Shown here: in pieces, positions 1 through 7,891 of the stretch
How the letters are laid out: every line of letters starts with the position of its first letter
Numbering within the stretch: the stretch's first letter is position 1
From: G963665925 sp963676345
GTDB taxonomy: Bacteria > Bacillota > Clostridia > Peptostreptococcales > Acidaminobacteraceae
NCBI GenBank assembly: GCA_963676345.2
Contig: CAXXTS010000002.1
Coordinates: 124,001 to 188,000 of the forward strand
Direction of reading: 5' to 3'
Length of the DNA: 64,000 nucleotides
The notes under the pieces: model-generated
What the model saw: the letters and a program-made list of their open reading frames with translations, nothing else
Databases searched by the model: none
Told to the model about the DNA's origin: nothing
Made by a program: the position numbers and the translations under genes

Positions 1-224
1 CCAAAATCAGCCATATCTTTGATATAAATAGTTGTTGATAAAACATGCTTCTTATCAGAACCGTATTTTTCTAAAAGGTCTTCTACCTTTTGAAGACATA
101 CGCGTGTTTGTTCTTTAATATCTGCCTGGTCGTCTCCATGTGTTTGTCCACACAAATAAATTGTATTGTTATGTACCACTGCGCGACTCATGCGGCCCGT
201 TCCTTCATAGCGTTTAATATTCAT
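1..224 (-). CDS. RidA/YjgF-family protein, C-terminus cut by window start
   Basis: The N-terminal 74 codons of a RidA/YjgF/Rid-family protein are visible. Members of the family hydrolyse reactive enamine/imine intermediates released by PLP enzymes, or act as related deaminases. The start ATG at 222-224 follows an AGGAGG at about 231-236. The visible part begins MNIKRYEGTGRMSRAV and contains IYLCGQTHGDD, the usual 'sG q' strand of the family, then a helix with LLEKYGSDKKHV and the strand TIYIKDM. The residues that separate RidA from other Rid subgroups lie outside the window, so the subgroup cannot be assigned. It is probably a separate unit from the zinc operon that ends just upstream at 294. 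Confidence 0.8.
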   Translation of the reverse strand, partial: MNIKRYEGTGRMSRAVVHNNTIYLCGQTHGDDQADIKEQTRVCLQKVEDLLEKYGSDKKHVLSTTIYIKDMADF

Positions 225-293
225 GTATTTTCCTCCTATTTGTTGTACTCCAAACAATAGTATAACAAATAATATTGAATAAAATGTTAAATA

Positions 294-1106
294 TCAATTA
301 CTGGTCACTGTCATTTTAAAGCCGAAGGCAAGCACAAAGCAAATTGCGTTAAAAATGACAATCGTCCCCCCGGTCGGCAAATTAAACTGGAAGGATGTAA
401 AGACCCCTAGTATGACGCACAAAACAGAAACAATTGCCGCTGTTGCCATGGCACCCTTAAAGCTTTTTGAAACCTGCAAGGCTGTTACAGCTGGAAAAAC
501 AATTAGACTGGATACCAGCATGGTTCCAACAACACGTATGCCAAGTACTATTGTAATGGAGGTCATAATAGCGATCATGTAATTGAGCTTTTCAACTTGT
601 ATGCCGCTGACCTTAGCAAAATTCTCATCATAGGTAATTGCAAACAAGTCGTGATAATAAAATATAATGCCGCCAATAACGATTAAGGATAGGCCTATAC
701 TCAAATACACATCCAAATCGCTAATGACCAATATACTCCCAAACAAATAGCTGAATAAATCCACATTGAACCCCTCAGCTATTGATGCAATCACAATACC
801 AACTGCGACAGAAAAAGATGAAACCAGACCAATGGCTGCATCACCATGCAGATTTGCTTTTTCATTGAGCTTCAAAATGACAAACGAACTCAGTATCACC
901 AAAGGTATTGAAAGAAACAGTGGCGAAACTGATAGGAGCAGTGCCAGTGCCACGGTTGCAAAACTCACGTGTGCCAGACCATCACCAATCATAGAGAACT
1001 TTCTGAGTACTAAAAATATGCCTAAAAATGCACACGAAAGCGCAATCAGACATCCAGCAACAATGGCTTTTTGAATAAATGCGTACTGTAATGCTTCTAA
1101 TATCAT
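294..1106 (-). CDS. znuB: Zinc/metal ABC transporter permease (ZnuB-type)
   Basis: This is an integral membrane permease of 270 residues in the ABC-3 metal transporter family. It has about eight hydrophobic segments and the family hallmark FSMIGDGLAHVSFA near residue 40. I start it at ATG 1104-1106, because GGAGGTG precedes it and the ATG overlaps the znuC stop in an ATGA arrangement; the longer reading from 1148 would have no ribosome binding site and would run far into znuC. It is the last gene of znuA-zur-znuC-znuB and should form the channel through which zinc bound by ZnuA is passed with ZnuC energy. Manganese specificity cannot be excluded from sequence, but the His-rich ZnuA and the Fur-type regulator favour zinc. 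Confidence 0.9.
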   Translation of the reverse strand: MILEALQYAFIQKAIVAGCLIALSCAFLGIFLVLRKFSMIGDGLAHVSFATVALALLLSVSPLFLSIPLVILSSFVILKLNEKANLHGDAAIGLVSSFSVAVGIVIASIAEGFNVDLFSYLFGSILVISDLDVYLSIGLSLIVIGGIIFYYHDLFAITYDENFAKVSGIQVEKLNYMIAIMTSITIVLGIRVVGTMLVSSLIVFPAVTALQVSKSFKGAMATAAIVSVLCVILGVFTSFQFNLPTGGTIVIFNAICFVLAFGFKMTVTSN

Positions 1107-1873
1107 AACGCACCTCCAGATACCTTGTTTGCCCCATGCTGCCAACACATTTTGTGCTGTGTCTCATAACCAAAATACTGCGTCATATCTTGGGAATGGC
1201 AAAAATCTTTGTAGTCTCCATAAAACACCAATCGCTGATCCAAATAAAGCATTTTATTTGTATATTTTCCAACTGACCCTATGTCATGAGAAACAAGCAA
1301 AATTGTCACCTGATGTTTTTCATTTAAATCACGTATCATTTCGTAGAACTCAGTTCTGATTTTGGGATCAAGTGCACTTGTCGGCTCATCGAGAATGAGT
1401 ATTTCCGGTTTTCCAACCATGGCCCTTGCAAGGAGAACCCTTTGTTGCTGGCCCCCTGAGAGCTGACCAATTTTCTTATCTTTCAATTCTGATATACCCA
1501 GTTCACTTAAAATACTGTCTACTTTTTCTTTGTCCTCAGCTCCCAGTAGTTTAGGGAATTTCTTTTGAACCAAGAGGCCCATTTCTATAACCTCTCCTAC
1601 CTTTGCAGGAAACAAATTATCTGTTGTTATGGCAACTTGTGGGAGGTATCCAATTTTATTGCGGGCAACTTCTATACCGTTTCCAAAATGCACCTTGCCA
1701 GATTCAATTTCGATTAAACCTAAAAGCGCTTTCATGAGTGTTGTTTTCCCTGATCCATTTGGGCCGACAACACCGACATAGTCTCCCCGCTCAACTGCAA
1801 ATGAAACATCCTGCAGAATAGGGATTTTTCCATATCCAACCTTCAAATTTTCAACTTCTAGTATGTTAGCCAT
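1103..1873 (-). CDS. znuC: Zinc/metal ABC transporter ATP-binding protein (ZnuC-type)
   Basis: This is the cytoplasmic ATPase of the zinc importer, 256 residues. Walker A is GPNGSGKTT at residues 37-45, the signature LSGGQQQR is at about 138-145, and Walker B ILILDEP at about 158-164 is followed by TSALDP and the switch His in LVSHDIG. The start ATG lies inside the end of the upstream zur gene (8-nt overlap) and the stop overlaps the znuB start, so the three genes are translationally coupled. The C-terminal tail is rich in Cys and His (HKMCWQHG), which is not part of the usual ATPase fold and might bind metal; that is only a guess. Confidence 0.93.
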   Translation of the reverse strand: MANILEVENLKVGYGKIPILQDVSFAVERGDYVGVVGPNGSGKTTLMKALLGLIEIESGKVHFGNGIEVARNKIGYLPQVAITTDNLFPAKVGEVIEMGLLVQKKFPKLLGAEDKEKVDSILSELGISELKDKKIGQLSGGQQQRVLLARAMVGKPEILILDEPTSALDPKIRTEFYEMIRDLNEKHQVTILLVSHDIGSVGKYTNKMLYLDQRLVFYGDYKDFCHSQDMTQYFGYETQHKMCWQHGANKVSGGAL

Positions 1874-2330
1874 GATGATGTGCCTCCTCTATCCTTTGCG
1901 TTTTGTCCATTTTTTCAAGACACTCAGGACAGTATCCATAGATTTCTAGTTTGTGTGACACGACACTGTATCCGTACTCTTGCTGTAACTGCTTCTCATA
2001 AGCCTTAAGGGGACAACTGGATATCTGCATAATTTTATTACACCCAATGCAGAGTAAGTGATGTTTATGTTCATGTCGGTTCAGTTCAAAAAGTGTTTTA
2101 TTTTCTAAATCCAGATTTGTTTTTATCGCCAGTCCTGCTTCAACAAAGGTATTGAGTATTCTATAAACCGTCGACAAACTCAGTTTTTCAATACTGTCCT
2201 TGCTGAGCCTATACAAATGTTCTGCGCACTGTGGCAGATCAATTTCCTTAAGCGCGCTTAGGACAACGCTGCGCTGTTTGGAGTACTTTATATTATACTG
2301 TTTAAGCATTTCCCTGTTTGTTGGTGTCAT
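1866..2330 (-). CDS. zur: Fur-family zinc uptake regulator (Zur-type)
   Basis: This is a 154-residue Fur-family repressor. The N-terminal winged helix spans about residues 10-75, with the recognition region SLSTVYRILNTF. It is followed by the metal-sensing segment HEHKHH at 86-91 and two structural zinc motifs, CIGC at 94-97 and CPEC at 134-137. The extreme C-terminus is HHHG, an extra His cluster. Its position inside a ZnuABC operon points to Zur rather than Fur or PerR. It starts directly after the znuA stop (ATG 2328-2330) and overlaps znuC by 8 nt. It probably represses its own operon through the palindrome in the promoter at 3567-3595. Confidence 0.87.
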   Translation of the reverse strand: MTPTNREMLKQYNIKYSKQRSVVLSALKEIDLPQCAEHLYRLSKDSIEKLSLSTVYRILNTFVEAGLAIKTNLDLENKTLFELNRHEHKHHLLCIGCNKIMQISSCPLKAYEKQLQQEYGYSVVSHKLEIYGYCPECLEKMDKTQRIEEAHHHG

Positions 2331-3449
2331 TTACTCACCCTCTTTGTAACCAAGACCTTGTTTAAGATTTTCAAGATTTGAGTTCATTATTTCAATATAG
2401 GTGACGCCTGCCTCTAGCTCATCTTTTGATACATTGTGGGCCGCATGCAGCATGAGCATATCTGCATCTGTCTCATCAGAAATAACTGTAGCGACGCGTG
2501 GGTCAACAAGCTCTTCATAAAAAATCGCTCGTACATCAGCGTCATTAATAAAGTCGATCAGTTCTGCTATGCGCTTCGGAGTAGGCTCTGCATCCGGTGC
2601 AAAACCTACGTATGGCGACTTGTACTCAAGTCCATAGCGTTCAATAAAATGTCCAAATGCAAAATGACCGCCTGAAACGATGGTTTTACTCTCTAAATGT
2701 GCAACTACATCAAGTGTTCTTTCGTGTAGCTTATCCAACTCATTTAAATAAGCTTGTGCGTTCTTTTCAAAAGTATCCGCCTCTTGTGGCAAGGCTTCAA
2801 CAAGGCCTGCTTTGATATTTTCAACCATGCCTTTAGCCTTAATTGGGTCTAACCAAATGTGAGGGTCTGCACCATCATGGTCATGTCCGTGTTCATCTGC
2901 ATCATGGTCATGATCATCATGCTCATCTGCATCGTGGTCGTGATCATCATGCTCATCTGCATCGTGGTCGTGATCATCATGCTCATCTGCATCGTGGTCA
3001 TGATCATCATGCTCATCTGCATCGTGGTCATGATCATCATGCTCTGTTTCAAATAAACCTGTCCCCGCTTCAACAACAATCACATGGTCTTCACCTACGG
3101 TTTCAATGACCTTGTGTGCCCACGGCTCCATCTCTTCACTTGTGTAAATAAACATGTCTGACTTCTGAATTGCAACCATATCGTGCGGTGTCGGTTCATA
3201 GGCATGCGCTTCAACGCCAGGTGGCAAGAGCAGCTGTACATTTACCTTATCGCCTGCAATTTGTTTGACAAAATCATATTGTGGAAAGAGTGTTGTCATT
3301 ACAGTAAGTTTTTCATTACCAAGCTCTGTCGTATCCTCTCCTGTTTGATTTGCACACCCTGTCATAAAAAGCAAGGTAGCTGCAAAAACCATAAAAACGC
3401 CTAGCCGCACCCATTTGCTTATCCCTTGATTTCTTTTTATATTAATCAT
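2331..3449 (-). CDS. znuA: Zinc ABC transporter substrate-binding lipoprotein with long His-rich loop (ZnuA-type)
   Basis: This is an extracellular zinc-binding lipoprotein of the ZnuA/TroA cluster A-I family, 372 residues. I start it at ATG 3447-3449, which follows GGGAGGCG. The signal peptide ends in the lipobox LLFMTGC with the lipidated Cys at 32. Metal-ligand regions typical of ZnuA are present: GVEAHAYEPTP around 82, DPHIWLDP around 197, GGHFAFGHF, and a late acidic ligand near DETDAD. Between them, residues about 137-192 form a loop of five near-identical ten-residue units of the type HDHDADEHDD, unusually long and regular. This loop is known in ZnuA proteins to bind extra zinc and may act as a scavenging or sensing lid. 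It is the first gene of the operon. Confidence 0.93.
   Translation of the reverse strand: MINIKRNQGISKWVRLGVFMVFAATLLFMTGCANQTGEDTTELGNEKLTVMTTLFPQYDFVKQIAGDKVNVQLLLPPGVEAHAYEPTPHDMVAIQKSDMFIYTSEEMEPWAHKVIETVGEDHVIVVEAGTGLFETEHDDHDHDADEHDDHDHDADEHDDHDHDADEHDDHDHDADEHDDHDHDADEHGHDHDGADPHIWLDPIKAKGMVENIKAGLVEALPQEADTFEKNAQAYLNELDKLHERTLDVVAHLESKTIVSGGHFAFGHFIERYGLEYKSPYVGFAPDAEPTPKRIAELIDFINDADVRAIFYEELVDPRVATVISDETDADMLMLHAAHNVSKDELEAGVTYIEIMNSNLENLKQGLGYKEGE
2899..3048 (-). repeat. Five tandem 30-bp repeats encoding the ZnuA His/Asp loop
   Basis: Five consecutive 30-bp units begin at 2899, 2929, 2959, 2989 and 3019. Each encodes ten residues rich in His and Asp. Copies differ only at a few positions, for example gcatcatgg in the first copy and gcatcgtgg in the rest. 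The length is a multiple of three, so gain or loss of units keeps the reading frame. The near identity suggests recent expansion or ongoing copy-number change. Confidence 0.95.
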
Positions 3450-3566
3450 TGTATCGCCTCCCTCGCGTGTTCTACTCTTATCCTTATCAATCTTGCTATT
3501 ATTTCTTCTATACAATCTCATATGTCGATTTGTAAATGAGAACTCTCCTCAATTACTTCTTCTTTT

Positions 3567-3595
3567 ATTATCCTGCAAATGCAAACCATTTGCAA
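3567..3595 (-). promoter_or_regulatory. znuA operon promoter containing a candidate Zur operator
   Basis: On the minus strand TTGCAA (3590-3595) and GATAAT (3567-3572) are separated by exactly 17 nt. The palindrome TGCAAATG-N5-CATTTGCA at 3574-3594 fills the spacer and overlaps the -35, where a repressor would block RNA polymerase. It does not match the B. subtilis Zur consensus I know, so Zur binding is inferred from position and from the zur gene in the operon. Confidence 0.65.
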
Positions 3596-3672
3596 GTACA
3601 ATTTATATATGCCCAAAAAACTTAACATTTAATCATAGATATTTCCTAATTTTATCCAAGAAAATTATTCAT

Positions 3673-3712
3673 AAAAAAAGTCCAAAGAACCCACCGAGGT
3701 CCTCTGGACTTT
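3673..3712 (-). terminator. Terminator after the pentapeptide-repeat gene
   Basis: The arms GTCCAGAGGACC and the opposing GGGTTCTTTGGAC form a hairpin at 3680-3709, followed on the minus strand by seven T. It lies about 100 nt after the stop of the minus-strand gene at 3811. Confidence 0.8.
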
Positions 3713-3810
3713 CATCATCCTGCAAAAAATATAAGCGACACAATGCGTATTTTACTTTGAGTCCCCCTGAATCTTACCATCAGGCTCTCGTCAAAATGAC
3801 TCAAACTGCT

Positions 3811-4455
3811 TCAGTCTTCAACAATGACCCCTAAAAGACGGGACAGCTCTACAGCTTGAAAGGAAGTGACCTTCACATTTTTTAAATCTTCAATGCGAAC
3901 ACCCGCACCTCTTAAGTCCACCTCTCTCATATCCAGTCCAGAAAGTTTGGCTCCTGAAAGCTGTGCCCCGCACATTGTGCACTTTTCAAACCCTACACGT
4001 TTGAATACAGCATTCTGAAAATTACCTTCATCAAAGGATGTTTCTTTAAAGAAGCAATTTTTCAATACTGCAAAACCAAATACCGCATAGTCCGCTTTTG
4101 TTTTTGTTATACGGCAGTCCTGAAACTGGGTGTCGCTAAAAACAGCACCTGAAATTCTGCAATTGATCATTTCAACCCGTTCGAAACGCGATGCAATAAA
4201 CCTACAAGAAGACAGGTCACATTCTTCAAAGCGTACGTCTATAAAATCCATTGACTCAACGTCCCATTTATCAAACACAGTTCCTCTAAAGACAGCACCC
4301 ACAATACGTGTATGTTTGGCATACTGCTTCTTAATGGTCTGGTTTTGGCACAGAAAACCTTCATAGCGCTCTTCATCTTCAAGTCTGTCTATTTTAAGTT
4401 GATTGTACTCAACACTCGGTTTAATACTTGGTTTTGAAACCTTTATCTGACTCAT
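3811..4455 (-). CDS. Pentapeptide-repeat protein
   Basis: This is a cytoplasmic protein of 214 residues without signal peptide or membrane segment. After a polar N-terminus of about 50 residues, the rest reads as degenerate pentapeptide repeats (A/C-x-F/L-x-x), for example VFRGTVFDKWDVESMDFIDV, CRFIASRFERVE, AVFSDTQFQDC and AQLSGAKLSGLDMREVDL, which should fold as a right-handed quadrilateral beta-helix. Function cannot be read from such repeats; some members mimic DNA and protect gyrase from quinolones (Qnr type), most are uncharacterised. It is unusually Cys-rich for the family. GGGAGAC precedes the ATG. It stands alone, with its own terminator downstream and a divergent membrane protein gene upstream. 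Confidence 0.85.
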   Translation of the reverse strand: MSQIKVSKPSIKPSVEYNQLKIDRLEDEERYEGFLCQNQTIKKQYAKHTRIVGAVFRGTVFDKWDVESMDFIDVRFEECDLSSCRFIASRFERVEMINCRISGAVFSDTQFQDCRITKTKADYAVFGFAVLKNCFFKETSFDEGNFQNAVFKRVGFEKCTMCGAQLSGAKLSGLDMREVDLRGAGVRIEDLKNVKVTSFQAVELSRLLGVIVED

Positions 4456-4559
4456 TTGTGTCTCCCTTTCATGTCATACTAGCCTGTTTTTCATTCTACC
4501 ATATTCTGGTCTTTCTTCACAAAAGAAAACCCTTTTTTGCACTAATTGGGTATATTATC

Positions 4560-4588
4560 TTGACACATTCAAGAATTAATTCTAATCT
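4560..4588 (+). promoter_or_regulatory. Sigma-A-type promoter of the aromatic acid exporter-like gene
   Basis: TTGACA (4560-4565) and TAATCT (4583-4588) are spaced by 17 nt, about 25 nt upstream of the ATG at 4613, which has a good AGGAGGTGG site. Confidence 0.65.
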
Positions 4589-4612
4589 TAACTAAATAAA
4601 GGAGGTGGATAC

Positions 4613-5590
4613 ATGAATAAGACCGTATATAAAACCATAAAGATGAGTATTGGCTTTACCATTGCACTTATTATTGCAAGCTTACTGAATCTGGACTTCA
4701 TCGTGTCTGCCGGTGTAATTACCATGTTGAACCTGCAGGAATCTAAAGTGGCCTCAGCACGCGCTGCATGGCGCAGATTCTATTCTGCAATTATTGGACT
4801 TATGCTTTCAGCGACCATTTTTTCGCTGTTTGGCTTTACAACCTTCCACCTTGGACTTTTCCTGCTCCTATTCATTCCTATTACACTGCGCTTAAAGGCT
4901 CCAGAGGGTATCATCGTCAATACCGTGCTGGCTTCACACCTGCTAGTAGACCAGCAAATTACATCACTGATATTACTCAATGAGATTACACTTGTTATTA
5001 TTGGTGCATTTGTTTCTGTTCTGATGAACATGCATATGCCCAACTATAAAAAGGACTTAAAAAACGCACAAGATGAAATTGATAAAAAAATCCGTGCCCT
5101 GCTCTGGACCGTCAGCATGAATATGAGAAACCTGTGTACCATCCACAATGAAGAGCCCTCTATCAAAGCACTTTCTGATGAAATTAAAAGTGCACAGCAT
5201 AAGGCTTTCCTCTACCTGAACAATTCCTACCTCAGCGACGACAGATACTTTCTTGACTATTTCAGAATGCGTCAAGACCAGGTCTACAGACTGAAGTATA
5301 TGCGTGAACATATAGACATGATTTTTATAAATCAAGATGAGGCCTATATTTTAAGTAAGTTTACTGGACGTCTGGCCTATGAATTTGATGCAGAAAACAA
5401 TGGGGTTGACCTTAAGAAGCGGCTTAGAGAAATAAAAAATGACCTTAGAAATGCGCCTCTACCTACTTCAAAATTAGAATTTGAAAACAGGGCGGCACTT
5501 TTCCAGTACCTCACAGACTTAGATGAATTTATCGATATCAAAGTCAGATTTTCAGAAAAATACCCACTCGGACAAGACTTAATAGAGTAA
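4613..5590 (+). CDS. Aromatic acid exporter family membrane protein (ArAE/DUF939 type)
   Basis: This is a 325-residue protein whose N-terminal half (residues about 5-145) has five or six hydrophobic helices and whose C-terminal half (about 150-320) is cytoplasmic, charged and helical. This layout, and stretches such as FIVSAGVITMLNLQESK and RRFYSAIIGLMLSATIF, match the ArAE_1/FUSC-like exporter family, related to AaeB and YqjA-type proteins. The substrate is unknown; family members export aromatic carboxylic acids. An amino-acid fermenter makes arylacetic acids, so export of such products is plausible but unproven. The gene is monocistronic: its own promoter lies upstream and a strong terminator follows within 15 nt of the stop. 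Confidence 0.8.
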   Translation: MNKTVYKTIKMSIGFTIALIIASLLNLDFIVSAGVITMLNLQESKVASARAAWRRFYSAIIGLMLSATIFSLFGFTTFHLGLFLLLFIPITLRLKAPEGIIVNTVLASHLLVDQQITSLILLNEITLVIIGAFVSVLMNMHMPNYKKDLKNAQDEIDKKIRALLWTVSMNMRNLCTIHNEEPSIKALSDEIKSAQHKAFLYLNNSYLSDDRYFLDYFRMRQDQVYRLKYMREHIDMIFINQDEAYILSKFTGRLAYEFDAENNGVDLKKRLREIKNDLRNAPLPTSKLEFENRAALFQYLTDLDEFIDIKVRFSEKYPLGQDLIE

Positions 5591-5602
5591 ATGCATGACA
5601 AT

Positions 5603-5645
5603 GGCGTATGCAGCGGCTTTTTCAGCCCTGTATGCGCCATTTTTG
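5603..5645 (+). terminator. Terminator after the aromatic acid exporter-like gene
   Basis: GGCGTATGCAG pairs with CTGTATGCGCC around an inner CGGCT/AGCC stem, followed by ATTTTTGTT. It starts 13 nt after the stop codon. Confidence 0.85.
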
Positions 5646-5811
5646 TTATATACACGACATCTTTCTTATCTGCAGGGCATTTTTCTTACTATACAGATCA
5701 TTTTTAATATAAGACAAAGAATTGCCAATTCACCACAAGTGTGTATTATCTGATGCTGCAATCTGCAGTATATACTTCAACTATAAACTACACTAATCAG
5801 GAGGTGTCGAT

Positions 5812-7059
5812 TTGAATCTCACAGATATTCTCAGTCCAGATGAGGCAGTAGACTATATACGTACACGCCTGCCTAAATATGCTGATGATCATACCTTGTC
5901 TGCGCATTATCTAAATAGCACTCAGCAAAGCATTGACAGTCTTGCCAATGTCGTTATGCGCATTACGTCTGAAGCAGGTAATCCATCTGTCATTCTTAAA
6001 CATATTCTACCCTATGTACGTGCAGCAAAGGAAAACGGCATCCACATGCCCCTTAATCAAAACCGAATTTATACAGAGGTTTTTTCGTTAAACATTTGGA
6101 ATAATATACAACCTGGTACGGCCCCAGAAGTCTACCACTACGATGATGAAAATTTCATTATACTGATGGAAGACCTTCAGGGTATGAAAACCCTCCGTTC
6201 TGAACTGATTAAGCGAAAGCATTACCCTAATTTTCCCGTTCAGCTGGGTCAGCTCCTCGGTCGGGTTTCTTTTTATACATCATCGCATTATTTGAATCGG
6301 GACGAAAAGAAAGCGCTCCATAAAACACTCACACACATGGACACAGAAAGTTTCTGGAATGCCGTCATATTTGACCGGATACTTTATGAGGCGACCCTAC
6401 TCCCAATAAACCCTGGTGTGCGTGATACCATTGACGCCTTCTCTTCGGATTTCAAAATCAGAAAAGAAGTGCAAAAGCTCAAAACCATTTTCAACGAGAA
6501 CAAGCAGTGCCTGATACATAAAGACCTGCACACCTCAAATATATTTATTTCGGACAGTGATGTATGTATTTATGACTCAGAGTATGCTGGCTATGGTCCA
6601 ATCGCTTTTGATATTGGTCGCTTGGTTGGCAATATTATGCTCAATATAGCGTCTCTGCACGTGGGAACACATGAAGACGAGGAGAAAAGATCCGCCTATC
6701 AGGACTATCTTGTAAACTGTATTGAAAATCTTCTAGAAAGCTTTTGCACCCAGTTTGAATGCAGCTGGAATAGCCATGTGAATGGGCATTTGAACACGCG
6801 AGACAGATTCACTAGAAACGCTATTTCAGAAGGGCTGGGCATGGCTGCTTGCACGACTGTTTGCCGCTTGTTTGATACTGGACTGTGCTTTGATATGAAG
6901 CGCATAGAAAACACATCTGCCCTGACCCGTGCCCAAAAGGTTGCTATACAAATGGCACGTTACATTTTACTGCACTGGTTTGAAATACATTCGCCCGCTT
7001 CTGCATCAGACTGTGTTCGCCAATCTCTCAACTACGCGAGAAAGTGTTGTTCCTTATAA
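5812..7059 (+). CDS. mtnK: S-methyl-5-thioribose kinase-like protein
   Basis: This is a 415-residue kinase of the aminoglycoside phosphotransferase/choline kinase fold that resembles MtnK, which phosphorylates methylthioribose in methionine salvage. The ATP-site Lys is in SVILKHILPYVR (K63). The catalytic loop is HKDLHTSN at 236-243, and the metal-binding YDSEYAGYGPIAFDIG begins at 254, close to the MtnK pattern DPEFAFYGPMGFDIG. MEDLQGMKTLR near 119 also fits. The start is a TTG at 5812-5814, preceded by AGGAGGTG at a proper distance. No mtnA or other salvage gene is adjacent and I see no SAM riboswitch in the 220-nt leader, so substrate identity rests on similarity alone. A divergent family member with another sugar substrate is the alternative. 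Confidence 0.75.
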   Translation: MNLTDILSPDEAVDYIRTRLPKYADDHTLSAHYLNSTQQSIDSLANVVMRITSEAGNPSVILKHILPYVRAAKENGIHMPLNQNRIYTEVFSLNIWNNIQPGTAPEVYHYDDENFIILMEDLQGMKTLRSELIKRKHYPNFPVQLGQLLGRVSFYTSSHYLNRDEKKALHKTLTHMDTESFWNAVIFDRILYEATLLPINPGVRDTIDAFSSDFKIRKEVQKLKTIFNENKQCLIHKDLHTSNIFISDSDVCIYDSEYAGYGPIAFDIGRLVGNIMLNIASLHVGTHEDEEKRSAYQDYLVNCIENLLESFCTQFECSWNSHVNGHLNTRDRFTRNAISEGLGMAACTTVCRLFDTGLCFDMKRIENTSALTRAQKVAIQMARYILLHWFEIHSPASASDCVRQSLNYARKCCSL

Positions 7060-7066
7060 TAAAGAA

Positions 7067-7110
7067 AAGCCATATGACTAAGAGCTTCAATGTACTCAGT
7101 CATATGGCTT
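7067..7110. terminator. Hairpin between mtnK and msrA, possible bidirectional terminator
   Basis: A perfect 13-bp stem (AAGCCATATGACT at 7067-7079 with AGTCATATGGCTT at 7098-7110) starts 7 nt after the mtnK stop. T-runs are weak on the plus strand and better on the minus strand (TTTTCTTTATT). Confidence 0.65.
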
Positions 7111-7151
7111 CATAGCGTAATAGGCTTAGTCGCATAATTTGCCTTGCTGGG

Positions 7152-7259
7152 TTATTTCGCCTCATATTTATGCTTATCATAATTTTCAATGAATGCAGCA
7201 GATTTATGAACAATGTCTTTATCAAACTGTACTCCGGCTAATCCGATAATATATTCCAT
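7152..7259 (-). pseudogene. Short 35-codon reading frame, possibly the remnant C-terminus of an HD-GYP protein
   Basis: A 35-codon reading frame begins MEYIIGLAGVQFDKDIV and ends YDKHKYEAK. The segment GVQFDKDIV resembles the end of HD-GYP-type c-di-GMP phosphodiesterases, where a G-x-QFDP-x-IV motif is usual. No ribosome binding site stands before the ATG and the frame is closed just upstream by TAA, so it looks like a leftover fragment rather than a gene. The similarity is short and the call is tentative. Confidence 0.25.
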
Positions 7260-7297
7260 TGTCTTTTGATGAGACCATGCCAATTAAATCTAAGGTT

Positions 7298-7765
7298 CTA
7301 GTACTTGCTTAATAGCGATTTAGGAATATGACAGTAGTCGCCAGGACACCGTTCTAACCGATCCTGATGCTCTTCAGCGCTTTTAATGTAATTTTCAAGC
7401 GGCAAAACTTCAACTACAATACGTGTGGTGTCTTCTCTTTGCTGAATGAATGCCCGCGCTTGTTCTAAATGTTCGCTATGCGCACTATAGACACCCGTTC
7501 GGTATTTATGACCAACATCATCCCCTTGTTTGTCAACACTATAGGGATCAATGATTTCAAAGAAATATGCCATCAACTGCTTCACTGTTACGCTCTCTTC
7601 GTCGAAATATGTCTTAACACACTCCGCATATCCATCGTAAGGTCCGCTTAAAAGCTTGCTTGTTCCATTTGCTCTGCCCGCTTCCGTCTTGATAACACCA
7701 GGTAGTGTCTTCATAAATGCTTGAACTCCCCAAAGACATCCTCCAGCAAAATAAATACATTCCAT
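7298..7765 (-). CDS. msrA: Peptide-methionine (S)-S-oxide reductase MsrA
   Basis: This is a 155-residue protein-repair enzyme that reduces methionine-S-sulfoxide. The catalytic motif reads AGGCLWGVQ with the nucleophilic Cys at residue 10; most MsrA proteins have GCFWG, so Leu replaces Phe here. Other family segments are YDGYAECVKTYFD, DPYSVDKQGDDVGHKYRTGVY (the usual D-P-x-S-x-D-x-Q-G-x-D-x-G-x-x-Y-R-S/T) and SAEEHQDRLERCPGDYCH, where late Cys residues can resolve the sulfenic acid. The start ATG 7763-7765 follows AGGAGGCC; the open frame runs further upstream, but nothing supports that extension. The protein is short for the family but covers the core. It is a normal Cys enzyme, not a selenoprotein. 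Confidence 0.92.
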   Translation of the reverse strand: MECIYFAGGCLWGVQAFMKTLPGVIKTEAGRANGTSKLLSGPYDGYAECVKTYFDEESVTVKQLMAYFFEIIDPYSVDKQGDDVGHKYRTGVYSAHSEHLEQARAFIQQREDTTRIVVEVLPLENYIKSAEEHQDRLERCPGDYCHIPKSLLSKY

Positions 7766-7891
7766 AATTGGCCTCCTAAAATTTATCCGTTTCATTATAT
7801 CATTTAATGGGATTTCCCAACCACTAATGCGTGAATGAGGCTTCATAATGGGTAACGATATAAAAACAGCTGTGAAAGGAGCGCATCTATC

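Noticed and set aside
2843..3109. His-rich proteins in other frames over the znuA repeat
   Set aside because: They are shadows of the 30-bp repeat in znuA, without ribosome binding sites.
5646..5811. SAM riboswitch before mtnK
   Set aside because: Only a short CTGCA/TGCAG palindrome is present; no S-box core sequences.
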